Below, piece after piece: positions 8,065-15,106 of a stretch of DNA of 64,000 nt. Each line of letters starts with the position of its first letter. The first letter of the stretch is position 1. The stretch covers positions 1 through 64,000 of the forward strand of contig NZ_JASITB010000007.1 in assembly GCF_030063455.1 (NCBI RefSeq), written 5' to 3'. Under the pieces are notes generated by a model. That model had not been told where the DNA came from. It saw nothing but the letters and a program-made list of their open reading frames with translations, and did not search any database. Origin of the DNA: Cryobacterium sp. PH31-O1. GTDB taxonomy: Bacteria > Actinomycetota > Actinomycetes > Actinomycetales > Microbacteriaceae. The translations under genes and the position numbers were made by a program.

Positions 8065-9291
8065 ATGCCCGGTTTCGCCGTCATCGACTTCGAGACCACC
8101 GGACTTTTCGCGGGCGGCAGCCACCGGGTCATCGAGGTGGCCGTCGTGCACGTCAGCGCCGACGGCCAGACCGAAGGCCAGTGGGAGACGCTCATTAACC
8201 CCGGGCGTGACCTTGGGCGCCAGGACATCCACCACGTGCGCGCTGCCGACGTCATGCAGGCGCCGACCTTCGCCGAGGTAGCCCCACAGCTCGTGGCGCT
8301 GCTTGACGGCCGCGTCGTCGTGGCCCACAATGCCGCCTTTGACTTGCGCTTTCTTCTGGCCGAACTTGCCCGCGCCGGTTACCCGGTTACAGAGCCCGTG
8401 ATTAGCCTCTGCACCATGCAGCTAGCCCGCGACTTTCTGCCCGGCACCGGTCGCGCGCTCGCCGACTGCTGCGCCGCCTACGACATCGATCTCATCGGAG
8501 CACACCGCGCTTCCGTCGACACCTATGCCACCGCCCAGCTGCTCAGCCACTACATCACCGGCGCTGCCGACCCGATGCTGTGGGCCGACGCCCTCGACCG
8601 AGCCGCCACCTACCGCTGGCCGACTTTGCCGCCAGCGGAGCGCGCGTGGTACCCGCGGCCGCAATATGCGACCGAGCAGACGGCATCCGCTTTTCTGGAA
8701 CGCATCAGCGTGCGACTGCCTGAGATTACCGGGCCGGCTGAACACCAGGACTACCTCGCCCTGCTCGATCGTTGCTTGCTCGACCGGCAGCTTTCCGCCC
8801 ACGAAGCGCAGGCGCTCGTGCAGCTGGCTGAGGAGCTCGGCCTCAGCCGGCACCGGTGTGAGCTGCTGCACGGCGAGTACTTCGCCGCGCTCGCCCGCAT
8901 CGCCTGGGCCGACGGCGTGCTCACCACAGATGAGATGGCCGACCTCGTCGACGTCGCCAACCTGCTCGACATCTCAGCGGATGCCCTCGATGCAGCGCTC
9001 GACTGCTCAGAGCCGGCGGTTGTGGTGGTGGCCAGTGCCCACTTTGAACTGCACCTCGGCGACCTCGTTGTGCTCACCGGTGAGATGATGCGGCCGCGCA
9101 GTGACTGGGAGTCGGAGCTGCTGGCCCGCGGCTTCGCCCCGAAGAGTGCGGTGACCAAGAAGGTCACGCTGCTCGTAGCCGCCGACCCGGACTCGCTGTC
9201 GGGCAAGGCCCGCAAGGCCCGCGACTACGGAATTCCGATCGTGGGGGAGGCCGCGCTCGCCCGACTGGCCGGTGCATTTCCGCTGCGCTGA
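8065..9291 (+). CDS. DEDDh 3'-5' exonuclease with TerB-like and BRCT domains
   Basis: The protein has 408 residues. The N-terminal 170 are a DnaQ-type exonuclease: FAVIDFETTG (D8, E10), HNAAFDLRF, and GAHRASVDT supplying the H and D of a DEDDh site. Residues about 225-310 are an acidic helical block (ALARIAWADGVLTTDEMADL) resembling TerB/TerB-like domains. Residues about 325-405 read as a BRCT domain (LVVLTGEM, TLLVAADPDSLSGKARKARD). This order resembles DnaQ-like exonucleases that are not part of the replicase and probably act in DNA repair. The gene ends at a strong palindromic terminator shared with the convergent YccF gene. Confidence 0.88.
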   Translation: MPGFAVIDFETTGLFAGGSHRVIEVAVVHVSADGQTEGQWETLINPGRDLGRQDIHHVRAADVMQAPTFAEVAPQLVALLDGRVVVAHNAAFDLRFLLAELARAGYPVTEPVISLCTMQLARDFLPGTGRALADCCAAYDIDLIGAHRASVDTYATAQLLSHYITGAADPMLWADALDRAATYRWPTLPPAERAWYPRPQYATEQTASAFLERISVRLPEITGPAEHQDYLALLDRCLLDRQLSAHEAQALVQLAEELGLSRHRCELLHGEYFAALARIAWADGVLTTDEMADLVDVANLLDISADALDAALDCSEPAVVVVASAHFELHLGDLVVLTGEMMRPRSDWESELLARGFAPKSAVTKKVTLLVAADPDSLSGKARKARDYGIPIVGEAALARLAGAFPLR

Positions 9292-9308
9292 AGTCTGGTT
9301 TTTCCACT

Positions 9309-9334
9309 GCTCCGGCATGATTTCATGCCGGAGC
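9309..9334. terminator. Bidirectional terminator hairpin
   Basis: Perfect 12-bp arms, GCTCCGGCATGA (9309-9320) and TCATGCCGGAGC (9323-9334), are separated by two bases. The hairpin lies between the converging exonuclease and YccF genes and can serve both. Confidence 0.85.
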
Positions 9335-9369
9335 ACGCGGTATCCGCTCTGTGAAGACGTGTTGACCTG

Positions 9370-9744
9370 TTAGGGCGTGGCGACGATTTTCTTGCCGAGG
9401 GGCATGAGCGCGACCGGGATCAGCTTGAAGTTGGCAATTCCGAAGGGGATGCCGATGATGGTCACGCAGAGAGCGATGCCGGAGAGCAGGTGTTCGAGGG
9501 CGATCCACCAGCCGGCCAGAATGACCCAGACGACATTGCCGAGCAGCGACCCGACGCCGGCGCCCGGGGCGTCGACCACGGTCTTGCCGAACGGCCAGAG
9601 TGCGTAGACACCGATGCGCGCTGCCGCGATACCCCAGGGAATAGTCACGATGAGAATGCACATGATGAGCGCGGCGAACATGTAGCCGACGAACAGCCAG
9701 AAGCCTGACAGTACCAGCCAGATGATGTTGAGAAGGGTCTTCAT
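9370..9744 (-). CDS. YccF-domain membrane protein
   Basis: The start at 9744 (MKTLLNIIWLVLSGFWLF) gives 124 residues, the usual size of YccF proteins; the longer frame to 9828 adds an unrelated leader. Two similar halves are visible, each a hydrophobic hairpin followed by an 'IPxGIA' turn: VTIPWGIAAARIG, then a second copy TIIGIPFGIANFKL, each ending in a basic PFGK/PLGK motif. This is the internally duplicated YccF fold in the inner membrane. The function of the family is unknown. Confidence 0.88.
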   Translation of the reverse strand: MKTLLNIIWLVLSGFWLFVGYMFAALIMCILIVTIPWGIAAARIGVYALWPFGKTVVDAPGAGVGSLLGNVVWVILAGWWIALEHLLSGIALCVTIIGIPFGIANFKLIPVALMPLGKKIVATP

Positions 9745-9807
9745 CGTGGATCTATTCTCGCAGGTGGCGCGTGGCACGATCGCAGGTCTCCGGGCACAAT
9801 AGAGGCC

Positions 9808-10218
9808 ATGGCCCACCGTCAACGGCACCCTGCCGACTCTGACCCTGCAACTGACCGGGCGGACAAGACCTGCGCGTCCTGTGGGCGCCGAATCGAGTGG
9901 CGGGCCAAGTGGGCTTCCCGTTGGGAGTCAGTGAAGTACTGCTCGGCAGCCTGCCGCTCTCATGGGGTCAACGCGAAAGACCTCCAGCTGGAAACGACCA
10001 TCGTGTCATTGCTCGACAAACGTGCGCGGGAGTCCACGATTTGCCCGTCGGACGCAGCGCGAGCCATCGGCGGCGAGGAGTGGCGCGAGCTGATGGAACC
10101 GGCGCGCCGAGCGGCACGCCGGATGGTCGCTCGCGGCGAATTGCAGATCACCCAGGGCGGCGTTGTGGTCGATCCGTCGACCGCCAAGGGACCGATTCGG
10201 TTGCGGCGGGCGCGCTAA
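9808..10218 (+). CDS. DUF2256 / DUF3253 fusion protein
   Basis: The protein has 136 residues. Residues 20-55 are a small zinc-ribbon (CASCGRRIEWRAKW ... VKYCSAACR) typical of DUF2256, with four cysteines that could bind one zinc. Residues 60-136 match DUF3253, a basic winged-helix-like domain (SLLDKRARES, PARRAARRMVARGEL, IRLRRAR). The two are often fused. Binding to nucleic acid is plausible from the zinc-ribbon and basic helix but has not been shown. It lies just upstream of the Phd/PIN module, separated by the palindromic operator. Confidence 0.85.
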   Translation: MAHRQRHPADSDPATDRADKTCASCGRRIEWRAKWASRWESVKYCSAACRSHGVNAKDLQLETTIVSLLDKRARESTICPSDAARAIGGEEWRELMEPARRAARRMVARGELQITQGGVVVDPSTAKGPIRLRRAR

Positions 10219-10239
10219 TTGGCTCGGCGGCCGATCTGG

Positions 10240-10260
10240 ACTTAGTCCAGTGGACTAAGT
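10240..10260. promoter_or_regulatory. Perfect palindrome, probable operator of the Phd/PIN module
   Basis: ACTTAGTCCA (10240-10249), one central G (10250), and TGGACTAAGT (10251-10260) form a perfect 10-bp dyad ending 11 bases before the antitoxin ATG. Phd/YefM antitoxins bind palindromes at this position to repress their own operon. The site probably overlaps the promoter, and the short distance suggests a short or absent leader. Confidence 0.75.
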
Positions 10261-10271
10261 ACGCTGGCTGC

Positions 10272-10538
10272 ATGACCGAGATCGTGAACATCCACGACGC
10301 GAAGACCCAATTATCGCGACTGCTTCAGCGCGTCGAGGGTGGGGAGCGGGTCGTCATTGCCCGGGCGGGCAAGCCGATTGCCGACTTAGTGCCTCATCAA
10401 AGCGGCAGCGGGCTGCAATTTGGGGCGCTCGAGGGCCAGATCTGGGTGGCCGCAGACGCATTCTCGTGGCCGAACGACGAGATCGATGCCATGTTCTACG
10501 GAGATCCCACACCCCTGCACACTGATGATCCTTCTTGA
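10272..10538 (+). CDS. Phd/YefM-family antitoxin
   Basis: The protein has 88 residues. The N-terminus MTEIVNIHDAKTQLSRLL, then GERVVIARAGKPIADLVP, is the DNA-binding Phd/YefM fold. The C-terminal 35 residues (ALEGQIWVAADAF ... DEIDAMFYG) form the usual disordered toxin-wrapping tail. It should neutralise the downstream PIN ribonuclease and repress the operon through the palindrome at 10240-10260. The open frame extends far upstream, but ATG 10272 fits the family length and the operator spacing. It overlaps the toxin by 14 bases. Confidence 0.9.
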   Translation: MTEIVNIHDAKTQLSRLLQRVEGGERVVIARAGKPIADLVPHQSGSGLQFGALEGQIWVAADAFSWPNDEIDAMFYGDPTPLHTDDPS

Positions 10539-10908
10539 TACCAACGCGTTGCTCTGGGTGCTCGGCGATCCGAAACAGTTCGGCGCGAATTCCCTCCGTC
10601 TGTTGGCCGAAAGCGACGAAGTCTACTCGTCTCCAGTTTCGCTCTTCGAGATCTCGATCAAGACCATGCTGGGCAAGCTCTCCGTTCCGCCGGACTTCGC
10701 CGCCGCTGCTCGCGCTAATGGGATCCAAGAATTACCGTTGAACCACCGCCACGTTGAGGCTGTGGGAGTCTTCACTGAACTCGCCCGACATGACCCGTTC
10801 GACCGGCTGATTCTCGCGCAGGCATACGTGGAGGGAATGACCCTTCTCACGTCCGATCGGGTCTTGATCTCATTGGGGCGGCAATTCGTGCGCGACGCCC
10901 GGACATGA
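10525..10908 (+). CDS. PIN-domain ribonuclease toxin (VapC-like)
   Basis: ATG 10525 lies inside the antitoxin gene and gives 127 residues starting MILLDTNALLWVLGD. The PIN acidic residues are D5, E42 (SLFEISIK), D90/D93 in HDPFDRLILAQA, and D111 in LLTSD. It belongs to the PIN subgroup paired with Phd/YefM antitoxins rather than classical VapB. Free toxin is expected to cleave an RNA target, often tRNA or rRNA, with magnesium. The overlap with the antitoxin implies coupled translation. Confidence 0.9.
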   Translation: MILLDTNALLWVLGDPKQFGANSLRLLAESDEVYSSPVSLFEISIKTMLGKLSVPPDFAAAARANGIQELPLNHRHVEAVGVFTELARHDPFDRLILAQAYVEGMTLLTSDRVLISLGRQFVRDART

Positions 10909-10943
10909 TCAGTGTCAGTGTGACGAAGAGAGGAGCGATCGAC

Positions 10944-11534
10944 ATGACAGTGACCTGCGACATGATGGTCTCGGAGGACGGCTACGCGGCGGGCGTGAAT
11001 CAGAGCCTGGAGCATCCGCTGGGAGAAGGCGGCGAACGACTGGCACGCTGGCGGTTCGAGCGGCCCGACGAGAATGCCGCGGAGATCGCCGCCATCGCGA
11101 CGGCGGGCGCCTACATCATGGGGCGTAATATGTTCGGCCCGGGTCGTGGTGAGTGGGACGACGACTGGACGGGGTGGTGGGGTGACGACCCGCCGTATCA
11201 CGCACCGGTTTTCGTGCTGACGCACTACCCGCGAGCACCGCTGGAAATGCACGGCGGCACGACGTTCACGTTCGTGACCGACGGCATCGAGTCGGCGCTG
11301 GAGCAGGCTCGCGCGGCTGCGGGGGAGCGCGAGGTGGCGATCGCGGGCGGGGCAGCCACTGCGCGGCAATATTTGTCGGCCGGACTGATCGACGAACTGC
11401 GGCTGCACGTGGCGACGGCGGTGCTCGGCGCCGGGGAGCCGCTCTTGACGGGACTCGACGAACTCAACTTGAAACAGATCGTCTCGGTGCAGCGGGAGCT
11501 GGTCACCCATGTCACGTATCGGGTGGTGCGCTGA
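10944..11534 (+). CDS. Dihydrofolate-reductase-like protein (RibD C-terminal family)
   Basis: ATG 10944 follows AGAGGAG by nine bases and is preferred over 10905, giving 196 residues. The sequence MTVTCDMMVSEDGYAAG, then AYIMGRNMFGPG, VFVLTHYPR and EVAIAGGAATARQYL, is the RibD_C/DHFR-like fold with an NADPH-binding pattern. Members outside the riboflavin operon are reductases of unknown substrate; true folate reduction is unlikely. It is sandwiched between two toxin-antitoxin modules. Confidence 0.85.
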   Translation: MTVTCDMMVSEDGYAAGVNQSLEHPLGEGGERLARWRFERPDENAAEIAAIATAGAYIMGRNMFGPGRGEWDDDWTGWWGDDPPYHAPVFVLTHYPRAPLEMHGGTTFTFVTDGIESALEQARAAAGEREVAIAGGAATARQYLSAGLIDELRLHVATAVLGAGEPLLTGLDELNLKQIVSVQRELVTHVTYRVVR

Positions 11535-11549
11535 AGAGGTCGTGTGCCC

Positions 11550-11864
11550 CTAGTCCAGTTGTAGGGCGAGGCGCAGGGCCTCGTCGATGAGGTTGAGTTC
11601 GTCGTGACTGACGTGTCCGGCGAGCACGCCGAGGCGTTCCGGCGCAACGGCGGATGTCTGCTCGACGAGCACCTGCGTGAGTTCGCCGCCGATCGAAATC
11701 GAGGGGCGAAAGCTTCTCGGCTGGGCGGAGCGCGAGGTAGGGGCGACCAGCACTGTCGAGAGCATCAGATCATCGGACTGCAGAATGACCGCGAAACGCA
11801 CGCCGGTCTGTTCGTGGCCGCGGGTGCCGCGGGGTGCGCGCAGCCGGTGGATGTCACCACGCAC
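11550..11864 (-). CDS. MazF/PemK-family toxin
   Basis: GTG at 11864 (MRGDIHRLRAPRG) overlaps the antitoxin stop by 11 bases and gives 104 residues; the longer frame to 11894 lies inside the antitoxin gene. Motifs RGHEQTGVRFAVILQ, then LVAPTSRSA and QVLVEQTSAVAPERLG, follow the MazF/PemK pattern of an SH3-like mRNA interferase. The basic RG..EQ.G.R segment contains the catalytic-region residues. It should cleave mRNA at short motifs when the antitoxin is lost. Confidence 0.88.
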   Translation of the reverse strand: MRGDIHRLRAPRGTRGHEQTGVRFAVILQSDDLMLSTVLVAPTSRSAQPRSFRPSISIGGELTQVLVEQTSAVAPERLGVLAGHVSHDELNLIDEALRLALQLD

Positions 11865-12084
11865 GTAGGTCGTCCAGATCGCGGAGCACGGCACGGCTCT
11901 CTGTAAGGTCGGCAGCGTCAGTCAGCAGAGCGGTGGACTCGCGCCGCATGAGGTCACGCCGCTTCTGGCGTGCCGCATCGATTAGGGCCTGACGAATCGC
12001 GGCCGAGACGGTCGCGCCGTCCGCTGTCAGCTCGTCGAGTGCCTGTTGGGTGAGTTCGTCGGTGCGGAAGTTGACTATCGCCAT
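11854..12084 (-). CDS. Ribbon-helix-helix antitoxin partner of MazF
   Basis: The protein has 76 residues. MAIVNFRTDELTQQALDEL, then SAAIRQALIDAARQ, is a short beta strand plus two helices of a ribbon-helix-helix DNA-binding domain. The rest (ALLTDAADLTESRAVLRDL) is an acidic tail suited to block MazF. It precedes and overlaps the toxin gene, the standard antitoxin-first order. Autoregulation is expected. The upstream spacer contains two direct GCGTA copies around 12091-12107 but no clear palindrome. Confidence 0.85.
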   Translation of the reverse strand: MAIVNFRTDELTQQALDELTADGATVSAAIRQALIDAARQKRRDLMRRESTALLTDAADLTESRAVLRDLDDLRAW

Positions 12085-12143
12085 GAAACCAGCGTAGTAC
12101 GATGCGTAAGACGCCGCCAGGACTGGTTGTCATGCATCAGCGC

Positions 12144-12164
12144 GCTCCCGCCATTCGTGGGAGC
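12144..12164 (+). promoter_or_regulatory. Hairpin covering the ribosome-binding site of the next gene
   Basis: GCTCCC (12144-12149) can pair with GGGAGC (12159-12164). The second arm is the apparent Shine-Dalgarno of the gene starting at 12172, so the stem could hide it from ribosomes. The stem is only six pairs with a nine-base loop. Confidence 0.4.
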
Positions 12165-12171
12165 ATGACGC

Positions 12172-12600
12172 ATGCCTAACTTCGCGAGTGAGATCGTCTA
12201 TCAGACGGTGCAGCAAGACAACTGGTGGCTCAACGGTGGCGGCTGGTTCGTGCTGGCCCTGGTGAACGCTGGCCTGGCCGAGCAGAAGAACCGTTCCCGC
12301 TGGAACTGGTTCGTGCTCTCGCTCTTTCTCGGGCCCGTCGCCACGTTCCTCATTGTCGTGTGGGAGCCGGTGACCCGGCAGCCACTCGAACTGAACAATC
12401 CGTTTGAGAAGGCCGACGGCCGCTATCTCACCCTGGCCATAATGGCGCTGGTGCTCACGATTGGTGCGCTGCCCTTCGCCGTGTTTGGGCAGACCTGGTA
12501 CATGTGGGTGGCCAGCGCCGTCGGCGCCGCGGCCGCGGTGACTTTTTTCCTACTGTTCCAACGCGCACGTGCCGAGCGGATGCACGCACACGGCGCCTGA
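12172..12600 (+). CDS. Small membrane protein of unknown function
   Basis: The protein has 142 residues with hydrophobic segments at about 20-36, 43-64, 82-104 and 108-128. A short basic loop (AEQKNRSRWN) and a tail rich in Arg/His face the cytoplasm. I recognise no catalytic motif. ATG 12172 is preceded by GGGAG at eight bases. The gene is followed by PadR, about 135 bases downstream on the same strand. Confidence 0.7.
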   Translation: MPNFASEIVYQTVQQDNWWLNGGGWFVLALVNAGLAEQKNRSRWNWFVLSLFLGPVATFLIVVWEPVTRQPLELNNPFEKADGRYLTLAIMALVLTIGALPFAVFGQTWYMWVASAVGAAAAVTFFLLFQRARAERMHAHGA

Positions 12601-12736
12601 GGCAAGGTCTCGTTCCTGGGTTGGCGATGTCTGGGAGCCAGCCCTGAGCATCCGTTTGAGCGTGTCGTTCGAAGGCATCGCTGGGTATCGTTGACCTATC
12701 GCTGTATATCGTTCGCAGTTCCTAGAGGAGGCAATC

Positions 12737-13279
12737 ATGGGCAACACATTCCCAACCGGCGGGTTTAACGCTGGCAACATCGACGGCATCTGGCAGGCGA
12801 TGGAGCAGTTCCGTTCGCGGTTCGAAAAGCAGACCGGCACCCGCGCCGGCCGCGGCGAGGTGCGCACGGCGGTGCTGGCGCTACTCGCCGAGCAGTCGAT
12901 GCACGGCTATCAGATCATTCACGAAATTGAAGAGCGCAGCGGCGGCAGCTGGAAGCCCAGCGCCGGATCGGTCTACCCGACCCTGCAGCTGCTCGCCGAC
13001 GAAGGCCTGATCAGCGCGGAAGAGAGCAACGGACGCAAGATCTACTCGCTGACCGACGAGGGTCGCGCAGCTGTCGCTGACGCCGATACCAGCGCGCCGT
13101 GGGAAACCACCGCGTCTGCGTCGGGCCACGGTCATGCAGCACTGCCAAAGGCGGGCATCGAGCTCGCTCAGGCAGCGGCCCAGGTTGGTCGCACCGGCTC
13201 GCCGGAGCAGGTCAAGCAGGCCGTCACGGTGCTCGACGACGCCCGTCGCAAGCTCTACTCGATCCTCGCCCAGGACTGA
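12737..13279 (+). CDS. PadR-family transcriptional regulator
   Basis: The protein has 180 residues and a very strong GAGGAGG ribosome-binding site. Residues 40-110 are the PadR winged helix: RTAVLALLAEQSMHGYQIIHEIE, then SAGSVYPTLQLLADEGLI and GRKIYSLTDEGR. Residues 1-38 are a Gly/Asn-rich leader. The C-terminal 60 residues form the helical dimerisation part. PadR proteins usually repress a neighbouring membrane or efflux gene in response to a small ligand. The close downstream ABC1-kinase gene and the upstream membrane gene are candidates. TATCG repeats at 12686-12711 might be its own operator, though no clean dyad is visible. Confidence 0.9.
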   Translation: MGNTFPTGGFNAGNIDGIWQAMEQFRSRFEKQTGTRAGRGEVRTAVLALLAEQSMHGYQIIHEIEERSGGSWKPSAGSVYPTLQLLADEGLISAEESNGRKIYSLTDEGRAAVADADTSAPWETTASASGHGHAALPKAGIELAQAAAQVGRTGSPEQVKQAVTVLDDARRKLYSILAQD

Positions 13280-13334
13280 CGGGGTGCCACTGGCTCGACG
13301 AGGTAGCTACGATTCGAATTCGGGCGCGGGCAAC

Positions 13335-14990
13335 ATGCGCGCCCGGTACCGCCGCATTCTGCGTTTTGCCAGCTGGTATCTCGCCATAACGTGGTGGTTC
13401 GAATTGTTCCTGCCTCGCATCGGGCTGGTGAAAATTGCCGAGCGCACAAGATCTAAGCGGATGCAACGCTTCGCAAAGGGTTTTCACGTCCTCGCGGCCG
13501 ACCTCGGTGGTCTCATGATCAAGGTCGGGCAGTTCATGTCATCGCGGCTCGACGTGCTGCCGCCCGAGATCACCAAAGAACTCGAGGGGCTGCAAGACGA
13601 GGTCGCCCCGGTAGCGTTTGCGGCTATTCGCGAAGCCGTCGAGGCAGAGCTCGGCATGCCGCTTGAGCGGGCCTTCACATTTGTCGACGAGACCCCCGTG
13701 GCGGCGGCCTCGCTCGGGCAGGCGCATCGAGCGCGGTTGACCGCCCTCGATGCCTCTGACACCGGGCTCGACGGAGTCATCATCAAGGTGCAGCGACCGG
13801 GAATCGACGAGATCATCGACGTCGACCTCGCCGCCCTGCGCAAGGTGGGCGGGTGGCTTAGCCATGTTCGTCTGGTGTCCAACCGCGTCGACATGCCCGC
13901 GCTGGTCGAGGAATTCGCCCAGACCAGCCTCGAAGAGATCGACTACCTGCACGAGGCGGCCAGCTCAGAGCGCTTCGCGGAGGCCTTCCCCGACGACGAC
14001 CGGGTGAGCGTGCCCAGCGTCGTCTGGGAGCGCACCACCCGCAAGGTGCTCACCCTCGAAGACGTGACGGCGATCAAGATCACCGACGTCGAGGCCCTGC
14101 GCAAAGCGGGAATAGACCCGGCCGAGGTGGCGCCCGTTTTCGCTGAGGTCATGTTCGACCAGATGTTCACGATGGGCTTCTTTCACGCTGACCCGCACCC
14201 CGGAAACATCTTCGTCACCCCCGACGCCTACAGCGAGCGTGGCTGGAAGCTGACGTTCATCGACTTCGGCATGATGGGTGAGGTCCCCACCAGCACGCGC
14301 ACCGGGTTGCGCAAAATGCTGATCGCGGCCGCCTCGCGTGACGGGCGCGGGCTGGTCAACGCCATGAACGACGTCGGCGTGCTCCTGCCCTCGGCCGAGA
14401 CGGCCGAACTCGAACGCGCGATGACCCAGCTGTTCGCCCGCTTCGGCGGCATGGGATTCGCCGAACTGCGCGAGGTCGACCCGCGCGAGTTCCGCGACTT
14501 CGCGGTGCAGTTCGGCGACGTCGTGCGCTCCCTGCCGTTTCAGCTGCCCGAGAACTTTCTGCTCATCATTCGAGCCATGTCGCTCACCTCCGGCGTCGCC
14601 AGTGCGCTGAACCCCGCCTTCAACCTGTGGGATTCCGTCGAGCCCTACGCGGCTCAGCTGCTGCGCGACGAGAGCGGCAATTTGGTGCAGGACATTGCCA
14701 AGCAGGCGATGGAAACGGCTGGCCTCGCTGTTCGCCTGCCGAAGCGGCTGGATGAGTTCATCACCCGCGTCGAAGACGGCTCCGTGGGCGTAGCCAGCCC
14801 GGGCCTGGAGAAGCGGGTCGCGCGCCTCGAGCGCACCACCCGACAGGCGGTATCGGCCGTGCTGTTCGGGGCCCTGCTCATCGCTGGGGTCCTTCTGCGA
14901 GCGGATGACTCGGTGCTGGGCACCGTATTAATGGTTGCGTCCGTCGCCCCCTTGCTACACGCGCTGCTGGCCGGTCGCCGCGGGTTCTGA
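13335..14990 (+). CDS. ABC1/UbiB-family atypical kinase (AarF-like)
   Basis: ATG 13335 gives 551 residues. GTG 13284, immediately after the PadR stop, is an alternative, and the ribosome-binding site is weak for both. Family motifs are all present: KVGQ near residue 63, the alanine-rich AAASLGQ near 122, FHADPHPGNIF near 283, and the metal-binding DFG near 310. A hydrophobic C-terminus (about 505-550) suggests one or two membrane helices. UbiB-type proteins are membrane-associated ATPases linked to isoprenoid quinone or lipid handling. In an actinobacterium that makes menaquinone the exact client is unknown. It lies only about 55 bases after PadR and may be in the same operon. Confidence 0.9.
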   Translation: MRARYRRILRFASWYLAITWWFELFLPRIGLVKIAERTRSKRMQRFAKGFHVLAADLGGLMIKVGQFMSSRLDVLPPEITKELEGLQDEVAPVAFAAIREAVEAELGMPLERAFTFVDETPVAAASLGQAHRARLTALDASDTGLDGVIIKVQRPGIDEIIDVDLAALRKVGGWLSHVRLVSNRVDMPALVEEFAQTSLEEIDYLHEAASSERFAEAFPDDDRVSVPSVVWERTTRKVLTLEDVTAIKITDVEALRKAGIDPAEVAPVFAEVMFDQMFTMGFFHADPHPGNIFVTPDAYSERGWKLTFIDFGMMGEVPTSTRTGLRKMLIAAASRDGRGLVNAMNDVGVLLPSAETAELERAMTQLFARFGGMGFAELREVDPREFRDFAVQFGDVVRSLPFQLPENFLLIIRAMSLTSGVASALNPAFNLWDSVEPYAAQLLRDESGNLVQDIAKQAMETAGLAVRLPKRLDEFITRVEDGSVGVASPGLEKRVARLERTTRQAVSAVLFGALLIAGVLLRADDSVLGTVLMVASVAPLLHALLAGRRGF

Positions 14991-15106
14991 GCGTTCGGTC
15001 GCCACGATCTGCGACGGGCAGGCGATCCGGCGGGCGGGAGGCATCCGTTTGGGGGAGGCTATGGCGCAACCGACGGCTGGATCGGCCGCACGTCGCCACC
15101 AGCCCG

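Noticed and set aside
8065-9291. Replicative DnaQ/PolC epsilon subunit
   Set aside because: The length, the TerB-like middle and the BRCT end do not fit a replicase proofreading subunit.
11549-11558. CTAGTCCAGT near the end of the MazF gene, similar to half of the Phd/PIN operator
   Set aside because: Only nine bases match and there is no second arm. It overlaps the toxin stop codon and is most likely chance.
12681-12719. TTGACC at 12691 as a -35 box with TATATC as -10 for PadR
   Set aside because: The spacing is only eight bases, too short for a sigma-70-type promoter. The TATCG repeats are noted but no promoter is claimed.
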